Shown here: positions 17,528 to 27,743 of the stretch, one piece after another | How positions within the stretch are numbered: the first letter of the stretch is position 1 | How the letters are laid out: every line of letters starts with the position of its first letter | Source: CAIWHR01 sp963811685 | GTDB lineage: Bacteria > Pseudomonadota > Gammaproteobacteria > Burkholderiales > Casimicrobiaceae | Direction: 5' to 3' | Length of the DNA stretch: 64,000 nt | NCBI GenBank assembly: GCA_963811685.1 | Contig: CAWESK010000006.1 | Coordinates: 186,001 to 250,000 of the forward strand | The notes under the pieces: model-generated | What the model was told of the DNA's origin: nothing | Database searches by the model: none | What the model saw: the letters and a program-made list of their open reading frames with translations, nothing else | Made by a program: the position numbers and the translations under genes

Positions 17528-18339
17528 TCAGGCGTTGCGCATCAGCATCCATTCGTGCGCAGGATCGTTCTTGAAGTGCCAGACGCGCTGCGGGCCCGCC
17601 ATCACGTTGAGATAATACGAAGTATAGCCGTGCGGGACGACCACCGGATGGTAGCCGCGGGGAACGAGGACGACGTCGCGATCCTCGACCGCCATCGCCT
17701 CGTCGAGCGAGCGGTCGTCGGTGTAGACGCGCTGGAAGACGAATCCTTGCGCGGGCTCGAGGCGGTGATAGTACGTTTCCTCGAGCGAGCTCTCCACCGG
17801 AACCGCCTCGGTGTCGTGCTTGTGCGGCGGATAGCTCGACGAGTGGCCGGGCGGCGTGATCACCTCGACGACCAGCAGCGCTTCGGCCGGCGCGTCCTGC
17901 GGCAGGATGTCGCGCACGTAGCGCGTGTTCGAGCCGGTGCCGCGCACCGTCCGTCGCATCGACGAAGGCTCGATGAGCCGCGGCGCGACGCCCTTCTCCG
18001 CCGGCGCGAAGCAAAGCGCGACTTCGGCGCCGCGCCGTCGCCGCGGTGATCGTGAAATCGCGTCCCGGCGGCAAATAGACGGCGTGCGGCGCGATGTCCT
18101 CGAAGGGGGACTCCCGCGTCCCGAGGTCGCGCCACGCGATCTCGCCGCTCGTCACCCCCACCTTGCCCGCGACGACGACGATGCAAAGCTCCCGCGCAGT
18201 CGGTGGTCCCGACGTACTGCTCGCCGGCCGCAAGACGGAGCGCTTCGAACCCGACGCGGCGCCAGCCCGCCGACTCGGGCGTCACGCGCGCGATCGTTTG
18301 GCCGTTACGCGCAGCCTTGACGATGAGCGGTGAGGTCAT
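17528..18339 (-). CDS. iolB: 5-deoxy-glucuronate isomerase, two frameshifts
   Basis: About 270 residues once corrected. The cupin protein isomerises 5-deoxy-D-glucuronate in myo-inositol catabolism. Pieces in order: 'MTSPLIVKAARNGQTIARVT' to 'YVGTTD', then 'RELCIVVVAGKVGVTSGEIA' to 'PPGRDFTITA', then 'EVALCFAPAEKGVAPRLIEP' to the intact C-terminus with 'SSYPPHKHDTEAVPVESSLE' (metal-binding His/Glu) and 'EWMLMRNA'. Junctions lie near 18195 and 18033. Start overlaps the iolE stop. Context (iolC, D, E, G) makes the call firm. Confidence 0.85.
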
Positions 18340-19223
18340 TTTCCTTCCACCAACCCGCGCAGCAATCGATACGCCATCTCAGCGTAACGATACGGCGGCG
18401 CCACCGCGGGGTCCTGCTCGCCCTCGACGACGAGCCAGCCTTGATACCCTGCTTCGCGCAGGATGTCGACGACGCGGGCAAAGTCGACGCAGCCCTCGCC
18501 GGGGGTGCTGAACGCGCCGTTCATCACGGCCTGCAGGAAGCTCCAGCCGCGGTTGCGCGCCATTCTCGCGACCTCGGGCCGGACGTCCTTGCAATGGACA
18601 TGCACGACGCGCGCGACGTGCTTCGCGAGCTCGGTCGGCGCATCGCCGCCGGCGAAGGTCACGTGGCCGGTGTCGTGCAGCAGTCCGACTTCCGGTCCGG
18701 TCACCCGCATGAGGTGGTCGACGTCGTCGGCGGTCTCGACATAAGCCCCCATGTGATGATGATAAGCGAGGCGCACGCCGCGGGTCAGCGTGTGGCGTGC
18801 GAAGGCGGTGACGCGCTCGCCGTATGCATCCCATTCTGTATCCGTCCGGAACCGCGGCCGCCGGGAAAGCGGCACCGGCGCGCCCTGGATCGAGTCGGCC
18901 ACTTCGCCGTAGACCATGACCTTCGCGCCGTTGGCCGAAAGCAGCGTCAGATGCGCGTCGGCGGCGGCAATCTCGTCGGCGACCGTGCCGCGCGCGAGAC
19001 GACCCGAATACCAGCCGGAAACGCAGGCGAGTTCGTGCCGCGCGAGGACCGCACGCAGCGCATCCGGCTCGCGCGGGAACTTGTTGCCGAGCTCGAAGCC
19101 CTCGTAGCCGATCGCCTTGCCCTCGACGAGCGCCGTTTCGAGCGGCGTCTCGCCGCCGAGCGACGGCAGATCGTCGTTGGTCCACGAGATCGGATTGATG
19201 CCGATGCGCGCGGCGAACGCCAT
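18336..19223 (-). CDS. iolE: Inosose dehydratase
   Basis: 295 residues, an AP-endonuclease-2-type TIM barrel. It begins 'RIGINPISWTNDDLPSLGGE' as IolE proteins do; 'GYEGFELGNKFPREPDALRA' and 'LLHDTGHVTFAGGD' carry metal-site residues, as does 'HVHCKDVRPEVA'. It dehydrates 2-keto-myo-inositol to 3D-trihydroxycyclohexane-1,2-dione, the IolD substrate. Its ATG shares one base with the iolD stop (TGATG), and it overlaps iolB downstream, so the genes are translationally coupled. Confidence 0.92.
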   Translation of the reverse strand: MAFAARIGINPISWTNDDLPSLGGETPLETALVEGKAIGYEGFELGNKFPREPDALRAVLARHELACVSGWYSGRLARGTVADEIAAADAHLTLLSANGAKVMVYGEVADSIQGAPVPLSRRPRFRTDTEWDAYGERVTAFARHTLTRGVRLAYHHHMGAYVETADDVDHLMRVTGPEVGLLHDTGHVTFAGGDAPTELAKHVARVVHVHCKDVRPEVARMARNRGWSFLQAVMNGAFSTPGEGCVDFARVVDILREAGYQGWLVVEGEQDPAVAPPYRYAEMAYRLLRGLVEGK

Positions 19224-21084
19224 CACCGTCGCTGTCCTTTCTTGCCTTCTTCGTAGGCAGCGCGCGCGACGCGCACTTTTTCCGATTCCGAGACCTCCGG
19301 CACGCCGACCTCCCACCACCAGCCGCCTGCTTCCGTGCAACGAAGAGGGTCGGTGTCGATCACGACGACGGAAGTCCGCTCGGCGGCGCGCGCCCGCGAG
19401 AGAGCTCCTTCGAGCTCGTCGATCGAGCCGACGTGCTCGGCCAGCGCGCCCAGCGACCTCGCGTGCGCGGCGAAGTCGACCGCCGGCGCGCCTGCTTCCC
19501 CCTGGATGCAGTCGGCGAGCAGGTTGTTGAAGGCTTCGCCGCCGCACGCCTGCTGCAGCCGGTGGATGCACGCATAGCCGCGGTTGTCGAGCACGACGAT
19601 GACGAGCTTCGTGCCCAGCATCACCGATGTCGCGATCTCGGAATTCAGCATCAGGTAGCTGCCGTCGCCGACCAGCACGACGACTTCACGATCCGGGTGC
19701 GCCATCTTGACGCCGATGCCGCCGGCGATCTCGTAGCCCATGCACGAGTACCCGTACTCGACGTGATAGGCGCCGGGTCGGGCGGCGCGCCACAGCTTGT
19801 GCAGCTCGCCAGGAAGCGAGCCCGCGGCGCAGACGACGATGTCGTCCTCGGGCGAGCGGCGATGCCGCTGGACGGCGCCGATCACCTCGCCGTCGTAGGG
19901 AAGCGCCGGCGGAGTCACGGCGCGCACGTCGACGATCGCCGATACCGTGTCACGCCAGGCACGCGCCTCGCGCTCCGCGTGCGCTGTCCACGCCGCATCG
20001 GCCGCCCACCCGGAGAGGCGCGTGGCCAGCGCGTCGAGCGTCGCCCTCGCGTCCCCCACCACCGGCACGGCATGCCACTTGACCGCGTCGAACGGGTTCA
20101 CGTTGATGGCGATGAGCCGCGCCTGCGGGAACAGCGAGTGCGATCCGGTCGTGAAGTCCTGCAGGCGCGTGCCGACGGCGAGCACGAGATCGGCGTCGCG
20201 TGCGAGCGCATTGGCCGCCGTGCCGCCGGTGACGCCGACGGCGCCGGCCTGCAGCGGATGATCCCAGGGCAACGCGCCCTTCCCCGCCTGCGTTTCGGCG
20301 ACCGGCACGCCGTGGGCTTCGACAAGGCGCGCGAGCGCCGCCGGGCCGCCTTCGCTGTAGATCACGCCGCCGCCGCCAATGACGACAGGCCGCTTGCGAC
20401 GCGCGAATGAGCGCCGCGGCAGCGTCGATGTCGGCGTCGAGTGCGGCGACGGCCCGCATCCGGTGCACGCTCGGCGCGAAAAATGACGCGGGGTAGTCGT
20501 ACGCCGCCGCCTGCACGTCCTGCGGCAGCGCGAGCGTCACCGGACCGCATTGCACGGGATCCGTCAGCACGGCGATCGCGCACGGCAGTGCGGTCAGCAG
20601 CTGCGCAGGCTCCATGATCCGCTCGAAATATCGCGAGACCGGCCGAAAGCAGTCGTTTGCGGAAACGCCGGGATCCTCGAAATCCTCGATCTGCTGCAGC
20701 ACCGGATCGGGCGCGCGCGAAACGAAGATGTCGCCCGGAAGGAAAAGCACGGGCAGCCGATTGACATGCGCGGTCGCCGCCGCCGTGACGAGGTTCGTGG
20801 CGCCGGGACCGATCGATGTCGTGCACGCCATCATCCGCCGCCGGAACTGCGCCTTCGCGTACGCGATCGCCGCGTGGGCCATCGCCTGCTCGTTGTGCGC
20901 ACGATAGGTCGGCAACTCCGCGCGATGCCGGTAGAGCGCTTCGCCGAGCCCGGCGACGTTGCCGTGGCCGAAGATCGCCCAGACACCGGCGAATAGCGGC
21001 ACCTCGCGCTCCTCGATGACCGCGCGCTGCGCGGCGAGGTAGCGGATGAGCGCCTGCGCCATCGTCAGCCTGATCGTCGTTCAT
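19223..21084 (-). CDS. iolD: 3D-(3,5/4)-trihydroxycyclohexane-1,2-dione hydrolase, frameshifted
   Basis: About 620 residues after correction; ThDP-dependent ring-opening enzyme of inositol catabolism. The N-terminal part includes 'LFAGVWAIFGHGNVAGLGEA' and 'MMACTTSIGPGATNLVTAAA'; the C-terminal part has the ThDP motif 'VLVGDGSYLMLNSEIATSVM'. A one-base shift near 20405 joins 'AAALIR' to 'RRKRPVVIGGGGVIYSEGGP'. A second shift at the very start is likely: 'TIRLTMAQALIRYLAAQ' is conserved, but an in-frame stop precedes it, whereas the ATG at 21084 overlaps the iolC stop as ATGA. Without that correction the first ATG is at 21062. Confidence 0.87.
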
Positions 21085-23016
21085 CGGTTTCCCCGTGCCG
21101 TTCGCCACGCGTCGATCAGCGCCTCGAAATTCGCCCGCACGGACGAGACGAGACCAGCGTCGTCGACGTCGTTCGCGAGCCACGCGCGCGCCGGCTCGCC
21201 GAAGATCGTGCGGCCCACGGCAAACCCGCGACAGCTGCGGCTCCCCGCGGCATCGGCAAATCCGCGCGCCAGCTCCCGAATGGGCGCATTCAAGCCGAGG
21301 ATCACGACGCCACGGCAGTACGGGTCACGTTCCGCGATCAATGCGTCGAGCGCGGGCCACGCGATCCTGGCCAACGGCGGCAGCTTCCACCACTCCGGAA
21401 AGATGCCGAGATTGTAGAGCCGCTTCACCGCACGCAGGAGGATATCGGAACCTTGCGGCAAGTGTTTCGGCGGCACGATCTCGATCAATAGCTCGTGGCC
21501 GCTCGCCTGCACCGCATCGTAGAGCGCGCGGACCTGCGCCTCGTTCTCCAATCGATTGACGACGTCGTCGTCGGGATGAAGCGGCACCAGGCATTTGACG
21601 ACGTGCTCGACGGGCCACGAGAGGAGCGTCGTGCCGATCGAGCGCCCGTGCTCGAACACGACCGGATTGGAGCCCGGCCATTCGACCGGCCGGCCGATCC
21701 ACCAGCCGCGGCCCGTCGCCGCGTTGAGCGCGTCCTGCCCGTAGCGGTCGTCGCAGAGGAGCCCGATCCGGCCCGCGAGACCGCGCGCGGTTTCGGTCTC
21801 CGCCACCGCCTCGACGAAAAGACGCTTCAGCGCCGGCAGGCGGCGCTCGTCGGCACCCGTCGCGCGCGCCATCTCGAAGAAAGGGTCGCGATGATCGAAA
21901 GCGAAGATGAAGAGCTCCGGCCGCGATGCCCGCGGCGCCGTCACGCGATGGAGACGCGTGAGCTCGACGTCCTTGTCGGGTTGCGGGATGCGGTGCGCAT
22001 TGGCGATGAAATGATCGAGCTCGATGCGCGTGGGCATCGCCGGCGCGCAGCCGTGACGCGAGACGACGAGCGCGCCGCACGCGTTCGCATAGCGGCAGCA
22101 GGCGTCATAGTCCTCGCTGCGCAGCCAGCCCGACAGGAAGCCGGCGCTGAAGGCGTCGCCGGCGCCGAGCACGTTCAGCACCTCGACCCGGACACCGACG
22201 CCCGTTGAACGCCTCGTCGAGCGACGCCGGAATCGCGCCGTCGATGACCGCGCAGCCCATCGGGCCGCGCTTGACGACGAACGTCGCCTTCGTGACGCGC
22301 CGCGCCGCCTTCAGCGCCGCGATGATGTCCGTGCTGCCGCCCGCGATCGCGAACTCCTCCTCGGTGCCGATCACGAGGTCGAAGGCCGGCAGGATCGCCT
22401 GCAGATGCGCGGTGACCGTGTCGCTCGCAATGAAGCGCGTCTCGCCGTCGCCGCGCTTGGTGAGGCCCCACAGCACCGGCCGGTAGTCGATGTCGAGGAT
22501 CGTGCGCACGTCGTGCGCCCGCGCCCGTTCGAGCGCCACGCTGCTGACGCGATGCACGTGCGGCGTCGAAAAATGCGTGCCGGTGATGAGGAGCGCCTTC
22601 GACTGCGCAAGGAAATCGGCGGCGACGTCGGCTTCGGTCACCGCCATGTCGGCGCAGTTCTCGCGATAGAAGATCAGCGGGAACGTGTCGCGGTCCTTGA
22701 TTCCCAGCACGACCGCCGCGGTGAGCCGCGCCGGATCGACGCTCACGTGCGAGACGTCGCAGCCTTCACGCGCGATCGTCTCGACCAGAAAGCGGCCCAT
22801 CGCGTCGTCGCCGACGCGTGCCGCCATCGCCGCCTTGAGCCCGAGACGGGCGCAGCCGAACGCGGTGTTGGCCGACGAGCCGCCCAGGTATTTGGCGAAG
22901 GTTGCGACATCCTCGAGACGGGCGCCGATCTGCTGCGCGTAGAAATCGACGGCGAACCGTCCGAGACAGACGATGTCGTAGCGGCGCCCGGCCGCGAAGG
23001 CGGTGTTGTTCTTCAT
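21081..23016 (-). CDS. iolC: Bifunctional 5-dehydro-2-deoxygluconokinase / 5-dehydro-2-deoxyphosphogluconate aldolase, one frameshift
   Basis: About 645 residues. Residues 1-325 are a PfkB-type sugar kinase ('RYDIVCLGRFAVDFYAQQIG' start, 'FAKYLGGSSANTAFGCARLG', and the catalytic 'LNVLGAGDAFSAGFLSGWL'). The C-terminal 300 residues are a DUF2090 domain ('FIFAFDHRDPFFEMARATGA', 'EIVPPKHLPQ', 'ILGLNAPIRELARGFADAAG'), linked to the aldolase step in proteobacteria. The frame breaks near 22197, between 'PASLDEAFNG' and 'VLNVLGAGDAF'. This would supply two steps after IolB and explain why no separate iolJ is present. It is first in the minus-strand iol operon. Confidence 0.88.
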
Positions 23017-23048
23017 GACGATGGAACCGGCCGCGTCGACGATCCGGG

Positions 23049-23064
23049 CCGGAAGGAGTTCCGG
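23049..23064. promoter_or_regulatory. Palindrome in the iolC-iolG divergent promoter region
   Basis: CCGGAA-GGAG-TTCCGG, perfect six-base arms with a four-base spacer, lies in the 103-bp gap between the divergent iol operons. RpiR-family IolR of rhizobia is known to bind GGAA-N6-TTCC; the arms match but the spacing here is N4. It is a candidate operator for an inositol regulator encoded elsewhere. Confidence 0.4.
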
Positions 23065-23119
23065 TAACATAGAACGACTTTCGAACCGGCGCAACCCTGC
23101 GCGCTCGAGCGAGCCTCCC

Positions 23120-24109
23120 ATGATCGACGTTGCACTCTTCGGCGCCGGCCGCATCGGCACCATCCATGCCGGCAATCTTGCGCAGGAGGCCGGCGCGCGC
23201 CTCAAGTACGTGGTCGATCCGAACGCGAAGGCGGCGCGGTCGCTGGCCGACCGGCACGAGGCGAGCGCCGCGACCGTGGCCCAGGTCTTCGACGACGGCA
23301 GCGTCGGCGCGGTGCTGATTTGCTCGTCCACCGACACCCACGCGGACCTGATCCAGGCGGCCGCGGCCGCGGGCAAGCAGATCTTCTGCGAAAAGCCGGT
23401 CGACCTCGACGTCGAGCGCGCCCGGACCTGTGCGGAGGCGGTCAAGCGCGCGGGCGTCGCCTGCCTCATCGGATTCCAGCGCCGCTACGACCCCACGTTC
23501 TCGGCGCTGAAGGCGCGGATCGTCAAAGGCGAGATCGGCACTCCGGAGATGCTCGTCGTCACGAGCCGCGACCCCGGCGCGCCGCCGATCCCCTACATCA
23601 GGAGCTCCGGCGGCATCTTCAAGGACATGCTGATCCACGATTTCGACATTTTTCGGTGGATCCTCGACGACGAGGCTGAAACCGTGCACGCCAACGCGTC
23701 GTGCCTCGTCGATCCGGCGATCGCGGAGGCCGGCGACGTGGATTGCACCGCGGTGACGATCCGCACGAAGCGCGGGCGCCTATGCCAGATCAACACGAGC
23801 CGGCGCGCGGCGTACGGCTACGACCAGCGCTTCGAGGTGCTGGGCAGCGAAGGCATGCTGCAGGCGGGCAACCACGCGCCGACGGAAGTCGTCGCCAGCA
23901 CGTCCACGGCGGTCAGTCGCGACTTGCCCGAGCATTTCTTCCTCGAGCGCTATCGTGCCGCCTATGCGAACGAGCTCGCGCATTTCTTCGCCGTGCTCGC
24001 GGGCCGCGAGAAGGCGCGCACGACGATCGACGATGGCGTGAAGGCGCTCGAGCTCGCCGATGCGGCGACGACTTCGTGGAAGGAAGGCCGGATCGTCAAG
24101 GTCGGATAG
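23120..24109 (+). CDS. iolG: Inositol 2-dehydrogenase
   Basis: 329 residues, Gfo/Idh/MocA family. NAD-binding 'VALFGAGRIGTIHAGNLAQE' at the N-terminus, catalytic Lys in 'GKQIFCEKPVDLDVERA' (about residue 96), and 'KDMLIHDFDIFRWILDDEAE' with the conserved Asp and His. 'IGFQRRYDPTFSALKARI' is characteristic of IolG. It oxidises myo-inositol to 2-keto-myo-inositol, the first step of the pathway completed by iolE, D, B and C on the other strand. The chosen ATG follows GAGCCTCCC and precedes the Rossmann strand directly. Confidence 0.93.
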   Translation: MIDVALFGAGRIGTIHAGNLAQEAGARLKYVVDPNAKAARSLADRHEASAATVAQVFDDGSVGAVLICSSTDTHADLIQAAAAAGKQIFCEKPVDLDVERARTCAEAVKRAGVACLIGFQRRYDPTFSALKARIVKGEIGTPEMLVVTSRDPGAPPIPYIRSSGGIFKDMLIHDFDIFRWILDDEAETVHANASCLVDPAIAEAGDVDCTAVTIRTKRGRLCQINTSRRAAYGYDQRFEVLGSEGMLQAGNHAPTEVVASTSTAVSRDLPEHFFLERYRAAYANELAHFFAVLAGREKARTTIDDGVKALELADAATTSWKEGRIVKVG

Positions 24110-24117
24110 GTGCCACC

Positions 24118-25185
24118 CTACAAACGCAGCGGCGTGCCGTAACCCGTCAGCTCGAGATAGCCGCGTCCGCGCTCGCCGCCGGTGCCGGACGCGCGGACCG
24201 CGCCCTCCCAATAGATCGTGCCCGTGCTGGCGCGCGCATCGAGCTCCTGGTCGTCGATCATGGGATCGAGCAGATACGTGACCGCACCGGCCCGCAGCGT
24301 CATCGACACCGGATAGTCGACCGCCGTGCGCGGCGAGCGCCATGTTCGTCGCGGCGAGAAGTCGATGTCGCCGGGCGCGAACGTGCGCACGCGGCCGTCG
24401 CTGCTGCGCTGCGTTCCGCCGGCCCACAGCGACGCCGCCGGCGCGGTCGCGCATTCTGAATGCCATCAATGCGCTGCCGTCGGCGAAGTTGATGCCGGTC
24501 CAGTCCCAGCCGGCAGCTTCGGGAGCCATGACCTCGCTCGACCATTCGTGATCGAGCCATGCGCGGCCGGTCACGGCGAGCGTCTTGCCGTCGACGGCGA
24601 TCGTCCCCGCGACAGCAAGCTGCGGCCGGCTGTAGTAGAAGCTTGCCTCTCGCGGCAGCGGGCCCTTGCGCGAATAGCCACCCTCCCCGTTGGCGAGCAC
24701 GGGCCCGGCGGCCGTGAACGAAAGCTCGAGCGCGAATCCGCGCGCGGCGACCTGCGCCCGGTACACGTCGCCATCGAGCGCCAGCGACCAGTCGTCGATG
24801 ACGACGCGGGTCGTGTCCTCGCTCGACTGCGCAAGACCAAAGCCCTCGCGCGCTGCGCGCTGGTCATGCCGCAGCCCGCCGGTCCGGGAGCTCACGAGCG
24901 CCGCGTGCGCGAACAGCAGCTGCCGCGGAGCGAACGCGCTCGGATTCTCTTCGTCCACGCGAGGCCGGTTGCGGAAGAACGTGACCTGCACGCCATAATC
25001 GTTGCCCGCGCCGTCGGCGAGCCATCCCGTCACGTACCACCACTCGACGCGGAAATCGGGATGGCTGCCGTGGTCGCGCGGGAAGCGGAGAGCGTGGCCG
25101 GGCTCGACCGGCGGATAGGCGCCCGCCGCCAGCGCATCCCGCGCGATGAGCACGAGCGGCACGCCGAGGAAATGCCGGCGCTTCA
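24118..25185 (-). CDS. AttH-like / carotenoid 1,2-hydratase-domain lipocalin-like protein, one frameshift
   Basis: About 355 residues. N-terminus 'LKRRHFLGVPLVLIARDALA' looks like a signal peptide (TTG start, GGGGA about seven bases upstream). The body 'LRFPRDHGSHPDFRVEWWYV' and 'AWLDHEWSSEVM' match the CrtC/AttH lipocalin-like family. A one-base shift near 24435 joins 'MRDRAGG' to 'TQRSSDGRVRTFAPGDIDF', after which the protein ends 'RGYLELTGYGTPLRL'. Its genes for an ABC ATPase and an FtsX permease lie immediately upstream, the AttEFGH arrangement. Actual carotenoid hydration is unlikely because no carotenoid genes are present. Confidence 0.8.
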
Positions 25186-25208
25186 ACGGAAATCCCCGAT
25201 CCGCGGCT

Positions 25209-27736
25209 TCACCAGTCGTCCTTGACTGCACGGACGACGTCGACGTCCATCGCGCGGCGGCCGCTCGCGAGCGCCGTAAGGCTCGAGAGCAGCAGCACGA
25301 CGACCGCAAATCCGGTCAGCGCGCCCCACGGGACCGAAAGATCCATCCCCCAATGAAACGACTGCCGGTTGACCACGTGGATGAGGATCAGGCTGATGAC
25401 GAAGCCGAGCGCCAGCCCGACGGCGAGGCCGACGGCGCTGACGATGAGCCCCTCCGTCGCCAGCATCGCGGCGACCTGGCGCCGCGTCATGCCGAGATGG
25501 CGCAGCACGCCGAATTCGCGGCGCCGCGCGAGCACGAGCGCGCCGAACGACGATGACAGTCCGACGAGGCCGATGACGACGGCCGCGAGCTCGAGCGCAT
25601 AGGTGACCGCGAACGTGCGATCGAAAATCCGCAGCGACAGCTCGCGAATCTCCCCGGGACCGGTCATCTCGAGCCGTTCGCCGCCCGGAATCGCACGCCG
25701 GATCGCCGCTTCCACGGCGGCGCGGTCCGCGCCTTCCGCGAGCCAGACGGCACCATTTGTCACCGTGGCGTCTCCTGTCAGCTCGACGTAGCGCTCGCGC
25801 TCCATCGCGATCGCGCCTTGCGGGCGGCCGTAGTCGCGCCACACGCCCGCGACGGTGAAGGGCAGCGTCTTTCCGTTCAGCGGCAGCGCGATGACCGCAC
25901 CCGGCGCGAATCGGTAAAGATCGGCTGCGGCTTCGTTGACCCAGACGGGGGGCGGCGCGTCCGCAGGGACGTCGAGCGGCGCTCCGATGAGCGGCAGACT
26001 GCGCGCCGGATTGGCGCGGTCGATCGTGCGCGCCAGCAGCACGACGCGCACCCGTGCCGGATCGAGGGCGAGCTGCTGCTCGCGCAGGAACTCGGCTCGC
26101 CGCACGCCGGGCACGCCGGCGATCTTCCGTTGCACGTCGGGCGCCAGAAAGGCCGTCTCTCCCGCGGATGCCGCGCGCACATAGAGGTCGGCCGGCAGGA
26201 TGCGCTCGAGCCAGGCATCCAGCGAATCGCGGAACGACGCCACCATGATGGCCATCGAGACCATCAGCGCGACGCTGGCGACGATCGCCGCAAGACTCAC
26301 CGTGAGCTGCCCCGGAGCGCCGCGGAGCTGCGACAGCGCGAGCGCCGGCGCAGTCGCGCTTGGTGCGGGCAGCGCCGACAGTGCGCTCGCGGCAATGCGC
26401 GGCAACAGCATCAGCGTGCCGACGAGCAGCAGCGCGATCGAGGTGTAGCCCGCCAGCGGGAGCTCCGCGATCGGCGGCAGCGCGGTTGCCGCCGCTCCGA
26501 TCACGATCGCCACGACGCCCGGAAGGGGTGAGCGCAGGCGCGCGAACGCGCGCTCCTCGTCGCCTGCCTTGAGAGCCTGCGATGGCGACGCGTGCGCGGT
26601 CTCGAGCGCGGGCACCACGCTGCCCAGCGACCGCGGCGGCCACGCCCAGCGCGAAAAACAATGCGAGCACCGCCGGGTCGATCGCGAGCGTGGGCGTGAC
26701 GCCGCGAAAATAACCCGAGCCGAGGTCGGTGCCGACAACGCGCAGCGTGAGCCCGGCCAGCGCGAACCCGCCGGCGATGCCCAGCGCGCTTCCCGCCGCG
26801 CCGATCAGCGCGCCTTCCGCGACGATGAGCGCCGTCAGCCGCCGCCGCGTCACGCCCAGCACGCGCAGCAACGCGAACTGCGCGCGCCGGCGCACCACGG
26901 CGAGCGCCTGCGTCGAGAACACGAGCAGGCCGCCGGTGAAAAGCGCGACCAGCGCGAGCACGTCGAGATTCACGCGATACGACCGCGACAGCCCGGCGCT
27001 TGCCGCCAGCGTCGTCTGCGGCCGTTGCGCATTGACGCCCGCGGGCAGCTGCTCGCGCAGCGCGGTCGGCGAATGTCGCGACATCGATGCCCGGAGCAAG
27101 CCGAAGGTCGACGCGGCTGATCCGGCCGATGCGGTCGAACGCCTGCTGCGCGCCGGCGATGTCCATCACCGCGAAGCGCTGCGAACCGCCGGCGGGAAGC
27201 TCGCCGGCAACGCGCAACGGCACGTCGGCGAGCCCGACCTGCACGCGAATTTCGTCGCCGACCCCCACCGCGAGCGCGCGCATCGCGGCGGGCGTGACGA
27301 ACAGCGTGTCCGGACGCAGCGCGTCGAGCCGCTCCGCCGTCGCGGCGACGAGCCCGGGCTCGACGAATCCGGCACGGAAGACATCGATGCCGACGATCCG
27401 GAGCGTGTCGTCGCGGCCCGCGAGCTTCGCGTCGACCTCGACCACGGGACTCGCCACGGCCACGCCCGGCAGCCGCGCGAGCATCGGATAGACGCCCTCG
27501 TCGAACCCGGCACGCGGCCCGCGCACCTCGAGATCGGCCTCGCCGGAAAGCGTCTGCACGCCCTGCGCGAGCTCGTTCACCGCCGCCTGGTTGATGAGCT
27601 GCACCGCGTAGCCGAGCGCGACGCCGAGCGCGATCGCGAGCACGGCGAGCGCGGTACGCATCCGGTTCTGCGCGAGCGAGCCCCGCAGCACCGCACCGGC
27701 GGCCGCGAGGCCCGAACCCGCGAGTGCTGCCCGCAT
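25209..27736 (-). CDS. FtsX-family ABC permease (AttFG/LolCE-like), two frameshifts
   Basis: About 842 residues when joined, a double-length permease with two FtsX/MacB-type halves. The first half starts 'SLAQNRMRTALAVLAIALGV' (first helix) followed by a large periplasmic domain ('LRIVGIDVFRAGFVEPGLVA'), then 'LDVLALVALFTGGLLVFSTQ' and later helices. The second half has 'QLTVSLAAIVASVALMVSMA' and ends 'GRRAMDVDVVRAVKDDW'. Frames break near 27065 and 26632. The partner ATPase is directly upstream. By family it extrudes or releases a lipid or lipoprotein-like ligand across the periplasm rather than importing solutes. Confidence 0.82.
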
Positions 27737-27743
27737 CGTCACG

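Noticed and set aside
24118..25185. True carotenoid 1,2-hydratase (CrtC)
   Set aside because: No carotenoid genes nearby; the linked ABC exporter genes favour the AttH subgroup.
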